NCBI GenBank assembly: GCA_947044405.1
Contig: CAMRHE010001074.1
Span: 124,001 to 188,000 of the forward strand
Reading direction: 5' to 3'
Length of the DNA: 64,000 nucleotides
Source of the DNA: Leptodactylus fallax
Taxonomy: Eukaryota; Chordata; Amphibia; Anura; Leptodactylidae
Shown here: positions 44,891 through 55,210 of the stretch, piece by piece
How the letters are laid out: each line of letters opens with the position of its first letter
Numbering within the stretch: position 1 is the stretch's first letter
Translations under genes and position numbers: made by a program
Notes under the pieces: generated by a model
What the model was told of the DNA's origin: nothing
Databases searched by the model: none
What the model saw: the letters and a program-made list of their open reading frames with translations, nothing else

Positions 44891-45442
44891 TAGAGAATCG
44901 AAGCTGCAGAAGTGGAATTCAATCCGAATTTCAGGAAATATTCGATTCGCATTGAATCCGAATTTCCTCACACTTCGTGGTAACGATTCGCATTTAGTTC
45001 AAAATAACTGCTCTACATGGGGCAAGAAACTCTGGGAACGCGGGATCACCCACAATGCCATGCGTGCAGCCAATCAGCAGCCAGCCCTGTGATGTCACAT
45101 CCCTTTAACCCCTTCGTGAGCGCACACGGCATGTTTGATCGCTGCATCCAAGGTGTTAAATCCCCCTGATCGGTTATGGAGCAGGGTGTTAGCTGTAACT
45201 GACACCTAACACCCTGCTCCATAACAGATCCGGGGTTTTAGCAACTTGGATGCCGCGGTCAAACATGACCGCGGCATCCAAGGGTTTTGGCCATTTTGCC
45301 GCCCAACCCCAGCTCTCTGCAGCCAATAAATAGCTGTTTTTGGTATGCGATTCGCCACTATTCAATACAGATCAAATAGAATCATATCACGAAATTCGGT
45401 GAAGTTACTGAATCAAATTTTTTAATACTTCGCTCATCTCTA
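44891..45442. mobile_element. hAT-like element inserted into the Tc1 remnant
   Basis: 552 bp from TAGAGAATCGAAGC to ACTTCGCTCATCTCTA. Flanks ATTATCGT (44883-44890) and ATTATTGT (45443-45450) match at seven of eight. Near the ends AATTCGATTCGC-type sequence appears in both orientations. The centre contains a piece of the CCCCTTC element family. Confidence 0.88.
45103..45310. mobile_element. CCCCTTC-family fragment with two hairpins
   Basis: TTAACCCCTTCGTGAGCGC starts it. Hairpins at 45179-45219 (GAGCAGGGTGTTAG stem) and 45245-45282 (perfect 17-bp stem CTTGGATGCCGCGGTCA) correspond to those at 24466 and 24544. Confidence 0.8.
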
Positions 45443-45469
45443 ATTATTGTAGCAGGTCCCTTAATGGCA

Positions 45470-45830
45470 TTTTCCAGGACTATATAATTTATGACCTCTC
45501 CTTAGAATAGGACACCAATATTAGAACAGTGGGGGGTCTGACACTTCCACTCCCACAAATAAGCCATTTGAAAAGGCCATGGAGACCAAGAAATCATTGC
45601 TTCTATTGGTTACATGACCATGCTATAGTTCAGTCCCATTCAAATGAATGTGATTGAGCTGCAATACCAAGCATAGCCACTATACAATGTCTGGCGCTGT
45701 GCTTGGCAAGTAGTAATGAGGCTTTCTGAACAATACACAATTTTCAGACAGGTGCTTGCTGGATGTCAGACCCACACCTATCTGATATTGATGACCTATC
45801 CTAAGGGCAGGTCATCAATATCAAAGTTCT
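45470..45830. mobile_element. TTAA-type MITE, decayed
   Basis: TTAATGGCATTTTCCAGGAC at the left; ATTGATGACCTATCCTAAGG and its inverse CAGGTCATCAATATC near the right. It begins inside the Tc1 remnant. Resembles 18144-18505. Confidence 0.55.
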
Positions 45831-46229
45831 CAATCAGTTTGAGATCTGGGAAATTTCAAGGTGAAGTTAATATCTTGACTTAATACCTCTCCGACGTTAG
45901 GAAAAAAACCATAGAGGGTGTAGAGGTAGCAGTCAAACCTGGACACAGAATTATATAAGACAAATAGTAGTTTGGGTGCAGACCTCCTGGCATCATGTTA
46001 TTATATTGGTTTGATAGTGGAAGGAACACGTCTGCTTATATCAGAGAGCGATGCAATGAACAACCACTGCAAGTTTAATGCTGATCTACCGCCAGTCCAT
46101 AGAATGTGCTATGACTATAGAGTATATGTATATGCGGGAAGTGAACTTTTCCTAATTTATCATGCCCGTATTAGGTGTATTATTCTGGTTGTAGATTCTA
46201 AAGAGTAGCTTAAAAGTTAACCTATAAGT
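45831..46229. other. no recognised feature
   Basis: One 78-codon frame (45972-46208) without recognisable domain. No repeats seen. Confidence 0.4.
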
Positions 46230-46440
46230 TAAACGGAGTCTGTCTCCAGAATTCAGCATATCAGCCTTGCGGATAGATAGGTTATGGCCACCTGAATTAA
46301 ACCATATTTCCCCTTATGAATTGCTGCCTCCATTGGCAAGATATTGCTATTTTTGTCAATAAGCAAATGAGCTCATATTCTATGGTCTTACATGGTCTGC
46401 TTTCTAAAATTAAAGAAAAGTTGCACAAGTATTAACTAAC
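46230..46440. mobile_element. partial palindromic MITE
   Basis: CGGAGTCTGTCTCCAGAATT, GGATAGATAGGTTATGGCC and TTTTTGTCAATAAGCAAATG parallel the arm of the element at 32709-33100. The other end is absent. Confidence 0.55.
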
Positions 46441-46502
46441 AGTGTCTAAGGGTGGCCATATACCTTAGCCAACAGCTATTCCTCCCAACCCTCTCATAGA
46501 TA

Positions 46503-48151
46503 CAGTCATATGAAAAAGTTTGGGCACCCCTATTAATCTTAATCATTTTTAGTTCTAAATATTTGGGTGTTTGCAACAGCCATTTCAATTTGATATATCT
46601 AATAACTGATGGACACAGTAATATTTCAGGATTGAAATGAGGTTTATTGTACTAACAGAAAATGTGCAATATGCATTAAACCAAAATTTGACCGATGTAA
46701 AAGTATGGGCACCTCAACAGAAAAGTGACATTAATATTTAGTAGATCCTCCTTTTGCAAAAATAACAGCCTCTAGTCGCTTCCTGTAGCTTTTAATCAGT
46801 TCCTGGATCCTGGATGAAGGTATTTTTGACCATTCCTCTTTACAAAACAATTCCAGTTCAGTTAAGTTTGATGGTCGCCGAGCATGGACAGCCCGCTTCA
46901 AATTATCCTGCAGATATTCAATGATATTCAGGTCTGGGGACTGGGATGGCCATTCCAGAACATTGTAATTGTTCCTCTGCATGAATGCCTGAGTAGATTT
47001 GGAGCTGTGTTTTGGATCATTGTCTTGCTGAAATATCCATCCCCGGCATAACTTCAAATTCGTCACTGATTCTTGTACATTATTCTCAAGAATCTGCTGA
47101 TACTGAGTTGAATCCATGGGACCCTCAACTTTAACAAGATTCCCGGTGCCGGCATTGGCCACACAGCCCCAAAGCATGATGGAACCTCCACCAAATTTTA
47201 CAGTGGGTAGCAAGTGTTTTTCTTGGAATGCTGTGTTTTTTTGACGCCATGCATAACGCCTTTTTGTATGACCAAACAACTCAATCTTTGTTTCATCAGT
47301 CCACAGGACCTTCTTCCAAAATGAAGCTGGCTTGTCCAAATGTGCTTTTGCATACCTCAGGCGACTCTGTTTGTGGCGTGCTTTCAGAAACGTCTTCTTT
47401 CGCATTACTCTCTCATACAGCTTCTCCTTGTGCAAAGTGTGCTGTATTGTTGACCGAAGCACAGTGACACCATCTGCAGCAAGATGATGCTGCAGCTCTT
47501 TGGAGGTGGTCTGTGGATTGTCCTTGACTGTTCTCACCATTCTTCTTCTCTGCCTTTCTGATATTTTTCTTGGCCTGCCACTTCTGGGCTTAACAAGAAC
47601 TGTCCCTGTGGTCTTCCATTTCCTTACTATGTTCCTCACAGTGGAAACTGACAGGTTAAATCTCTGAGACAACTTTTTGTATCCTTCCCCTGAACAACTA
47701 TGTTGAACAATCTTTGTTTTCAGATCATTTGAGAGTTGTTTTGAGGAGTCCATGATGCCACTCTTCAGAGGAGATTCAAATAGGAGAACAACTTGCAATT
47801 GGCCACCTTAAATACCTTTTCTCATGATTGGATACACCTGGCTATGAAGTTCAAAGCTCAGTGAGGTTACAAAACCAATTTTGTGCTTCAGTAAGTCAAT
47901 AAAAAGTAGTTAGGAGTATTCAAATCAATAAAATGATAAGGGTACCCAAATTTTTGCACCAGTCAAATTTTGGTTTAATGCATATTGCACATTTTCTGTT
48001 AGTACAATAAACCTCATTTCAATCCTGAAATATTACTGTGTCCATCAGTTATTAGATATATCACATTGAAATGGCTGTTGCAAACACCCAAATATTTAGA
48101 ACTAAAAATTATTAAGATTAATAGGGGTGCCCAAACTTTTTCATATGACTG
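46503..48151 (-). mobile_element. Tc1/mariner element, apparently complete
   Basis: 1649 bp. Inverted repeats of 211 bp (46503-46713 and 47941-48151) begin CAGTCATATGAAAAAGTTTG. I see about two differences over the outer 190 bp, so the copy is young. TA duplications lie at 46501-46502 and 48152-48153. The single gene fills the interior, reading on the minus strand. TATTTAAGG at about 47807-47815 (minus strand) may be a TATA-like element, about 55 bp before the start codon. Confidence 0.97.
46731..47753 (-). CDS. Tc1-family DDE transposase, intact 340 aa
   Basis: Cut-and-paste transposase that binds the element's inverted repeats and catalyses excision and integration at TA in the nucleus. 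I choose the ATG at 47753 (MDSSKQLSNDLK) because it gives 340 residues, the standard Tc1 length; an upstream in-frame ATG at 47798 would add 15 hydrophobic residues not typical of the family. Residues 1-110 form the paired-like DNA-binding region: a first helix-turn-helix (about 24-46), the AT-hook-like GRPRK at 59-63 with basic residues serving as a probable nuclear signal, and a second helical part. The catalytic core has D153 in WTDETK, the glycine-rich GGGSIMLWG at 188-196, D244 in QQDNDPKH and E279 in SPDLNIIEYL, with exactly 34 residues between D244 and E279. One oddity: the usual LW after the catalytic E is LQ. No stop or frameshift. Activity is plausible, not shown. Confidence 0.95.
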   Translation of the reverse strand: MDSSKQLSNDLKTKIVQHSCSGEGYKKLSQRFNLSVSTVRNIVRKWKTTGTVLVKPRSGRPRKISERQRRRMVRTVKDNPQTTSKELQHHLAADGVTVLRSTIQHTLHKEKLYERVMRKKTFLKARHKQSRLRYAKAHLDKPASFWKKVLWTDETKIELFGHTKRRYAWRQKNTAFQEKHLLPTVKFGGGSIMLWGCVANAGTGNLVKVEGPMDSTQYQQILENNVQESVTNLKLCRGWIFQQDNDPKHSSKSTQAFMQRNNYNVLEWPSQSPDLNIIEYLQDNLKRAVHARRPSNLTELELFCKEEWSKIPSSRIQELIKSYRKRLEAVIFAKGGSTKY

Positions 48152-48477
48152 TATGCATGGTTGGCTTAGTCAAGTGTGCATGTGTTCTCAATAGATAGAG
48201 GGGAATGAACCACTTCCAGACACCTATCTTTAGCTTCTCTTCCCAGAGAACAAATGGATTGAGTACAGTGAAGTCCAATACTGGCTAGGTCTCTCTCTGG
48301 GCATCTACCATCAGGGGTGGCAGATTTAGCCAACTTTAATCTAAGGCTACATTCAGATGTTCTACAGTACGACAATACCTTCCCCTCCAGCATAATAAAC
48401 CCAAGCATCTGCCCAGTTTTGCCAAGGGTGGACACTAGCTCTAGTTATACACCATGAGAACCCATGTACATGCACGT

Positions 48478-48986
48478 TAGAGATGATCAAACCAGTTTGT
48501 TACGCCTTTTCCAAAAATTTCGGGTTCACCTGAACTAGAAATGTTTGGAGTTTACCACCTACAAATTGGGAATATAATAAGTGGATGTCCAAGTAAGGTA
48601 CGGAAACATAACAAACAGTCTTACCCCCCTTCCCTCATCTCTCCTGTGCTCTCTAGAGGTCATGATGTCAGAAGGCCACCCTTGTGACAGCTGAAACCCA
48701 ATCACAGACCTCAGTGGTCCTCTGGCGTCCATTACATCACCCAGGAGGTTAGAAGAGGCCAAAAGATGACAGAGGAGGACTGGAATACTGGATGTAATGA
48801 TGGAGCTCCGGAGAGGTGAGTATCAGTGTTTATTATATTTCCGCACCTCCCCTGGGTCTCCACTTATTATTCTCTAGTGTCTCTTCAGACATACTGATAG
48901 CACTTCAGGTTTAGCCCGAAACTAAATTGGTGGGCGAACCGCGCAAATATTCTCAAAATAAATTTTGGAAGGTTTGCCCATCTCTA
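48478..48986. mobile_element. hAT-like TAGAGATG-family element, complete
   Basis: 509 bp from TAGAGATGATCAAACC to GGTTTGCCCATCTCTA. Flanks ATGCACGT (48470-48477) and ATGCACAC (48987-48994) match at six of eight. Interior keeps GAGGTGAGTATCAGTG, CCTCCCCTGGGTCTCCACTT and a decayed version of the family palindrome near 48865-48890. Confidence 0.88.
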
Positions 48987-48994
48987 ATGCACAC

Positions 48995-49847
48995 ACCAAC
49001 AAATCTGAGCACAGCAATACACTACTTGGAGTTGCAGGAGAAGAGAAGATCCCAAGTGGGATGGACTCATTGATGGATCCAAATGTATTTTATTCCGTGT
49101 TAAAGAAAATACAATAATACGTTTCACATCCAGAAATATATAATTTTCAACATGCATTAATCTACATGAATACTCACTACTTCTTGATGCTTGTTCATCA
49201 GCCCTTGTACATAAGAACCCATTGTGAACCATAAAAGGAACACAAATACAAAATACCTGACATTGCCAGAAAATGAGATTACACCCTGACAATAAAGATA
49301 AGAATCTTACTCAATACAGAAAATAAATAGACTTTTTAGATAACTGATTTATACATTTACGATTTCCTCTGAGAATGGCCGGTATTGTGAAAGGCTCCAC
49401 TAAAGGAAATGTATTGACCATTTTTTATGACTTTTGTCATTTACTCTTAGCTCTACGCACCATATTTCATTATCTCTTGGTTTCCTGTGTTTTGTAGACC
49501 TCTCTATTTACAGAAATTAAATTCCTACTTTTCAGCAAAAAAGACATAAACGTTGTAAATCCAGACATAGTGGAGGAGGAAGTGCGGAGGATCATGAGGA
49601 TCTGAATACTATTTTTTTTTTTTGCAAAAATGATTAAAAACTTCTTAGGTCATTTTCTGAATACATTTACAGAGACCTTTAAAAAGTATTTGTCCACTGC
49701 TGCCCGATTTTTTGCATGTTTGTCAAACAACAGCATATGTTCTAAATGTCGAATGTTAGTCGGCAAGATTATAGAAGGATACCTGGGGCAACATAATCAA
49801 ATTAAAAAGTTGACCCCCGACCTAAGATCTATAATTGCAATAGCAAA
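48995..49847. other. mostly no recognised feature
   Basis: TTTTATTCCGTGTTAAAGAA-AATACAATAATACGTTTCACATC (49088-49130) resembles the repeat phrase at 29125-29180. Otherwise nothing seen. Confidence 0.4.
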
Positions 49848-50389
49848 GCTGGCTATACACATTAGATTTTGGGTGGCAGTCGCATGAAGAATCTCACCTT
49901 CAACACAAACAGCTAAACTGCTTGACCGGGGGAATATTAAGTTGATAAAAAAAAAATGCAGTGAGTCTGCACAAGTTGGCTGATGGTCGGCCAAAAATGG
50001 CTAATCAAGATAAACACGGATAATTTCTGCTAACCACCGTCTGACAATATTCAGCACAGCCGATCTTCTTCTACACATTAGATGTTAGACTGCCATCACT
50101 CATCTGAAATGGACTGTGGTTGGTTGGTCATATGGCCAACTGTCCCAAACACATGAACAACCCCAAATCTGTCAACGAGCGTTCTTCTACCCAGACACTA
50201 TAACAGATGAAAGTCATTCAAGTGAACTGTTGAAAAGAGGAAATGACGGACACTTTGCGGGTGTTAGTAGTACAAAGACATACCCACACTTGAAAAATCT
50301 CTCACAAGTCTGTCAGTCTAGCCCATACACAAGAGGTCATGGCAGACAGACAGCAGAAACAATACAACATGATAGATTTTGGTTCTGTC

Positions 50390-51141
50390 TAGAGATGGGC
50401 GAACCCATCAAGATTCGTTTAGTTTTGGGTTCAGCCGGTTCAGGTCTGTGATTATTTTTGGGTTGAGCAAGCTCATTGCGGATCACACCTTAAATTGGCT
50501 TAAAACCTGGCTCCCCTGTGGGCCAATCCGCTATTATTTGTCTTTTTTCACCCACTACCACCAATTTTTTTTGCTATCCCTGTGCTGTGACATCATAGTG
50601 GTAGTATCCAGATTCAGGTAAAAAAGGGGAGGCCGATGAGCGCTGGACCAGAATAAATGAAGTGCACAGTTGAAAAAGGGCTTGTCCAGAAACGCGTCGT
50701 GTGTTTTATTCAATTGGATTAAAGACTATATTTATTCTGGACCAGCGCTCATCTGCCTCCCCTGTTTTACCTGCATCTGGATTCTTCCATACTTGCTCTA
50801 CACCACGGTTCTGAGGCTAGCAGCTGCTATACGAGGTCCCAATGAAGATGATTTGATTTTACACACCTACCAAGTTGTTGTGAGCTGATCACAACCCACC
50901 AAGGTGAGCAATTTGTATCAGTGTTCTGATAGCTATCATCTTTGGTTTTACACTATTAGCGCCTGTGCTGTTTTTTCTATTTCTTTCTACATCATGATGA
51001 TGGTATCGCTATCATCTACTCGCGGTGGCTATTTTGGTTCGTCCTAGACTAATCCCTAATTGTTCAGTTTCATCAAAAACCGAACAATTTGGAATATTTG
51101 GTTCGAATCTGGTTTGTTACGAACCGATTCACTCATCTCTA
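50390..51141. mobile_element. hAT-like TAGAGATG-family element, complete
   Basis: 752 bp from TAGAGATGGGCGAACCCATC to CGATTCACTCATCTCTA. Flanks GTTCTGTC (50382-50389) and GTTCTGAG (51142-51149) match at six of eight. The terminal 60 bp on the left match other members (TTCGTTTAGTTTTGGGTTCA), but the centre is different and contains a foldback at 50607-50782. Confidence 0.88.
50607..50782. repeat. 52-bp imperfect inverted repeat around an AAACGCGTCG core
   Basis: Arms 50607-50658 and 50731-50782 pair with about five mismatches (GATGAGCGCTGGACCAGAAT with ATTCTGGACCAGCGCTCATC). The loop holds CTTGTCCAGAAACGCGTCGT. Probably a separate foldback sequence acquired by the hAT-like element. Confidence 0.88.
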
Positions 51142-51265
51142 GTTCTGAGCAATTTTAGTTGGCTGTATGGGACAGACTGTCGCAGGTTTATGTATGACCA
51201 ACCAACAGCAGAAAGTCTACAATCTGCCACTTCAAGAGTCTAGAATCTAATGCGTATGGCCAGTT

Positions 51266-51531
51266 TAACATTTGCCACATTTATGTAGCTGTTTATTAGC
51301 CTAAATGGCCAAAAACTATGGAGTTGGCCAATGATAATGTAACACATTTGTTCAGTTTTAGGAAAAACATCAGGTACTCAAAGAGCAGATGTCTCCAAAG
51401 CTATCACATGCTTTGAATTTTTAGTAAAAACATTATAAAAAAAAAAAAAAGGATAGCATCCAAACATGAGCCTTTCACAATGTCTCAGAATGTACAGATA
51501 TTTGATCGCATACCTTTATCTTTAAGAAGGG
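51266..51531. other. no recognised feature
   Basis: Short spacer with an A run at 51437-51450. Confidence 0.4.
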
Positions 51532-51535
51532 TTAA

Positions 51536-51759
51536 AGGGGTATTCCAGTTAGAACCAGCCTGGTAACTTTCTGATTAGAGCTTATTCGGCTATTTCTGGT
51601 GGTTGACATTCAAATGAATGGAGCGGCATGTGCTGTACCACCAGACACCCTTTTCGGAACTGGAGTGCAAAACACACCGAACCTTGAGATCGGTAGGTGT
51701 CCCACCACTAGGACCCCTATCTTTGGATAGGGGCAACTTGTTCTAACTGTAATACCCCT
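51536..51759. mobile_element. TTAA-flanked MITE
   Basis: TTAA at 51532-51535 and 51760-51763. Ends AGGGGTATTCCAGTTAGAAC and GTTCTAACTGTAATACCCCT are inverse with one mismatch. No coding capacity. Confidence 0.9.
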
Positions 51760-51924
51760 TTAAGGTTGACATACAACTTAGATGAATTTTGGCTGAACCC
51801 TCTGATTTTGATGGGACCAACCATCCTCTCATTTGTATAGGGGTGCCCTGACTGTCCCGCACATTACATGTATATCAAATGCACTATAAGTAATACTATA
51901 ATATGGCATGATATGGGGCATGTC

Positions 51925-51972
51925 TGCAACAAAAAAAAGCTGTGTTTCCGCAACGTGGGACCTAAGCCTTAA
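51925..51972. mobile_element. GGCCCCACGT-family MITE end
   Basis: GCAACAAAAAAAAGCTGTGT-TTCCGCAACGTGGGACCTAAG is one arm of the family seen at 13912 and 17532. Confidence 0.6.
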
Positions 51973-52670
51973 ATGGGTATTCTCAACTTGGGGCATTGGG
52001 CATGCTATACATATCCTAAAGATGTTAAGGGGGCGGGGTGGATTGCAGTGAAGGCAGAAATAGCTTATTAGTACAGGAGTTCCATAATAATAGCTGATGG
52101 TGCTGGCCCTTTAAGGTAGATGATAGCAACCTAACCATGTAGAAAATACAATAACTGCAGCAAGTATAACATAAGAACTTAACATGATATAAAAGACACC
52201 ACGACCACGAGTCAACAAACAGTAACTCACAGTGACAGGTGTCTTTAAGAAATACAGACACATCAAGGAAATTCCTCAGGAAGGCTAAAAATAAGCTAAA
52301 TGTCATTGTTACTGTAAATTTTGCAGTGAATTATAGCTGGCGGGCAGTCCTTGAAAACTTATATCATTATTACTATTATTTTTTGCACATTAGAAAACCA
52401 TCAGGTATAATAATACAATTCAAGGACGCACTGAAACAATAATGTGCAAAGAGGATATATTTAATCCTTTCCTTCTATGCTTCCCTGTGGGGTGGTAAAT
52501 TTAGCTGCACAATGTAAAATATCTATGTCTGACAGGGGGGCTAAAACTTATACGCTCCACAAACAATGGCTGGATTTATTTATAGTATAATATATAGCAC
52601 TGGCCAAGACTGGGAAGTGTTTGTGGGCCACCTCCATACTGAATACTTTGTGTGTCTCCTGACATGCATT
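51973..52670. other. no recognised feature
   Basis: No repeat ends or coding signature recognised. Confidence 0.4.
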
Positions 52671-52678
52671 CCTCTTAA

Positions 52679-53489
52679 AGGGACCTAGCCTATCTATCAA
52701 TAAAAGGTCAGTGGTGGTCTGACACTTGGAACCCCCACTGATCAACTGTGTGAAGGGTCCAAGGTGCTCGTGTGAGTGCTGTGACCCCTTCATTGTTGAC
52801 ATTGCATGCCGCCTGATTCATATCAACCACTACCATGCAATTTAAAGAGGATCTTTCATAAGCTTTCAACAGCTATTTACATCATTTAACAGCTGCTGCT
52901 CCACCGATTCTGGCACAGTTGGAATTTTTTCTCTAGCCCCCACCATTCCTGAGCAATCAATGCTGTTAGTTTTGGTGCCTGATATGCTATTTAGGCTCTG
53001 TACTGTCAGGTGGACAGGAGCAGACAAGGGGTGTGTTTCTGAGCTCTGAAACTGGCTGCCTCTGATTGGAGCTCTGAATCACGCCCCCTGCCTGACACCG
53101 CCCACCTGACATTACAGAGCTTAAAGAGCACATCAAGCACCAAAACTAACTGCACTTGTTGCTCGGGAATGGTGAAGGCTAGAGAAAAATTCCAACGGCG
53201 CTGAAATCAGTGGAGAGGTGTCTATTAACAGATACTAAGAAATGGAATTGGTGGAGGTGGTGAAAGGTCCTCTTTAATGACAGCTGTCCAATAGGAGTGA
53301 ATGGGAGGAGGTTGTCATTACATTACATGGCCACTATAAAACAAACAGTGTGGGATGTAACCAGTGAAGAGGTCACAGTGCTTGTACGAGCACTACAACC
53401 TCTTCACACAGCAGGGGCCTTGAATGTCAGACCCCTATTGGTCTTTTATAGATAACCTATGCTGAAAAAATTCCAACTGGACAACCACT
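52679..53489. mobile_element. TTAA-flanked MITE (outer), split by another
   Basis: TTAA at 52675-52678 followed by AGGGACCTAGCC, and GGACAACCACT then TTAA at 53490-53493. The arms pair around TATCAATAAAAGGTCAGTGG and TATTGGTCTTTTATAGATAA. The element at 52846-53273 sits in its middle. Confidence 0.65.
52846..53273. mobile_element. TTAA-flanked palindromic MITE (inner)
   Basis: TTAA at 52842-52845 and 53274-53277. Ends AGAGGATCTTTCATAAGC and GGTGGTGAAAGGTCCTCT are inverse. Interior arms GTTGGAATTTTTTCTCTAGC and GGCTAGAGAAAAATTCCAAC, and TCAGGTGGACAGG against CGCCCACCTGAC. Same family as 10231 and 54682. Confidence 0.9.
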
Positions 53490-53493
53490 TTAA

Positions 53494-54677
53494 AGTAACA
53501 ATTCTGGAGCACCTTTTCTTAGAACTGTCATTGTGCCATCCCTCTGTTACTCCTCCTGGAAATGTATGTAACATTCTTTTCAATGAGAGTGTTTCCTTAT
53601 ACATACTGGGGATGATTTACTATTCAGCTTGTGTCTGATTACTGGGGTATTTTTGCGACTTTAGAGACTTTGTTTATAACTTGCACCAAATTTATTATTG
53701 TTGTGCATTATTTTTCTAGTGATTTGCACCTCTTGAACCTATTGTCAGACAATGTGAGTATGGTTTATAAATTTCTCGCACATAAAAACACTAGTAGAAA
53801 ATAAGCCAAAAAGGTGGCTAAAAAACAAGATAAATCAGCCCCACTGTCATTGTCAAGTCAGAGGTAACTGAGTCAAACTCTGTAAGGACACATCATGTCA
53901 ACACCATATTGGCAAGAATGATGATAATGTCTAGTTGTCAATTTTGTTAATATATTTCCATGAGGAATAACGGAGGAACGGCATAATAAAAAAATGCTCC
54001 AGAATTGTTATTCTATGGGGAATACAAGTATTTACTAAAACAGAGTCCAATAATCATTGTAAGCTCTTTTGGAGCAGAACCTAAAGATGATAAGGTAATG
54101 ATTGGCAGTGAAAACAGGAAGTACGGAATTTTAGAGCAATTGGTCACTTATTTGCCCCACCCTTGAGCCCCTGCATATCTTCCCTGGTGTATGCTTTATA
54201 GTACAATACATGTACTGTAGATGGGATTTTAAAAACATTATCCAAATCTAGCTGAAAATTTTTGCTCACAAAAAACAGTAAGCTGCAGAATAGCCAACCT
54301 TTAGCTAAATACTGTAGATTCCACCCCTTCAATGTATGGGGCGAAGTCCATGATGAATCCACAGGAAGCCTCCAGGATTAGCTATGGAACCACCGCTCAT
54401 CTGCTGCGGATTGGTGATGTGATTTGCAGGCGAAAATATTTTATCTTGCTTGAACTTAGTTGGACATTTTTACTACTGCTTTCTTAGTGCAGCGTTGACC
54501 TCAGCTAGTTCCTCTTAATGATCCATGTTTTGACCCCAGCTCTAGCTTCCTGTAACCTTTAACCTGTGCAGTAACCCCTAACTTTTGATCTGCTCAGCTG
54601 TTCTTCTGTGTTCTGACTTGGTGCTTGTCTCATCCGTCCAGCAGTGTGACCTAAGAATTCTCTAGAAGCAAAGGTCC
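53494..54677. other. mostly no recognised feature
   Basis: 53945-54050 is a dispersed repeat shared with 41452-41575. The rest is featureless. Confidence 0.4.
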
Positions 54678-54681
54678 TTAA

Positions 54682-55047
54682 AGGGGACCTTTCATCACCT
54701 CCATCAATTCCAACTATTTACATCATTCAATAGGTGGGACACCAATGATTCCGACAAACTTGGATTTTTTTTTCCTCTATCTCCAGTTGTTCCTGAGCTA
54801 TAGCTACAGTTAGTTTCAGCACCCAATATGCTAATTAGGCTTTCTACTGTCAGGTGGGTGGTCCTTGGCTGGAGCAGACAACTCACCTGACGGTAGGAAG
54901 GCTGCCTAGCATATTGGGTCCTCAAATTGACAGAAATGATTGCTCAAGAACAGTGGGGGCTAGAGAAAAAAATTCCTTCTGTGCCAAAATCAGTGGAAAG
55001 GTGACTATTTAGGAATGCAAAGAGTTGGAGTTGGGGAAAGATCCTTT
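54682..55047. mobile_element. TTAA-flanked palindromic MITE
   Basis: TTAA at 54678-54681 and 55048-55051. Left AGGGGACCTTTCATCACCTC; right, inverted, AAAGGATCTTTCCCCAACTC. The minus-strand frame at 54704-54925 lies inside it and is not a gene. Confidence 0.9.
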
Positions 55048-55059
55048 TTAAGGTACCTC

Positions 55060-55210
55060 TACACTTTCACTAGCATCTTTGTGTGAGTGTTTATTTGACC
55101 ATCAACTATTCCTCCAACCTTCATATACACAGGAAAGCTAGGTTTGTCCGAGAATGCATGTGTAGTCAATTGGGGTTGATAAATACTTGCTAGACATGGC
55201 CATACAATTA
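55060..55210. repeat. dispersed repeat fragment (TGTATGGCC family)
   Basis: CAACTATTCCTCCAACCTTC, ATACACAGG and GCTAGACATGGCCATACAAT match parts of 39800 and 46445. Confidence 0.55.

Larger units (their letters stand above)
46445..48350. repeat. dispersed repeat (TGTATGGCC family) split by Tc1
   Basis: GGTGGCCATATACCTTAGCC-AACAGCTATTCCTCCCAAC precedes the Tc1 element, and GCATGGTTGGCTTAGTCAAG-TGTGCATGTG follows it. Joined, they match 39860-39910. Confidence 0.7.
49848..51265. repeat. dispersed repeat (TGTATGGCC family) split by a hAT-like element
   Basis: GGCTATACACATTAGATTTT at the left and AGAATCTAATGCGTATGGCC at the right are inverse ends. The repeat is interrupted at 50390-51141. Internal TTCTACACATTAGATG (50070) suggests two copies side by side. 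Confidence 0.65.

Noticed and set aside
54704..54925. 73-codon gene on the minus strand
   Set aside because: Inside the MITE at 54682-55047; same reasoning.
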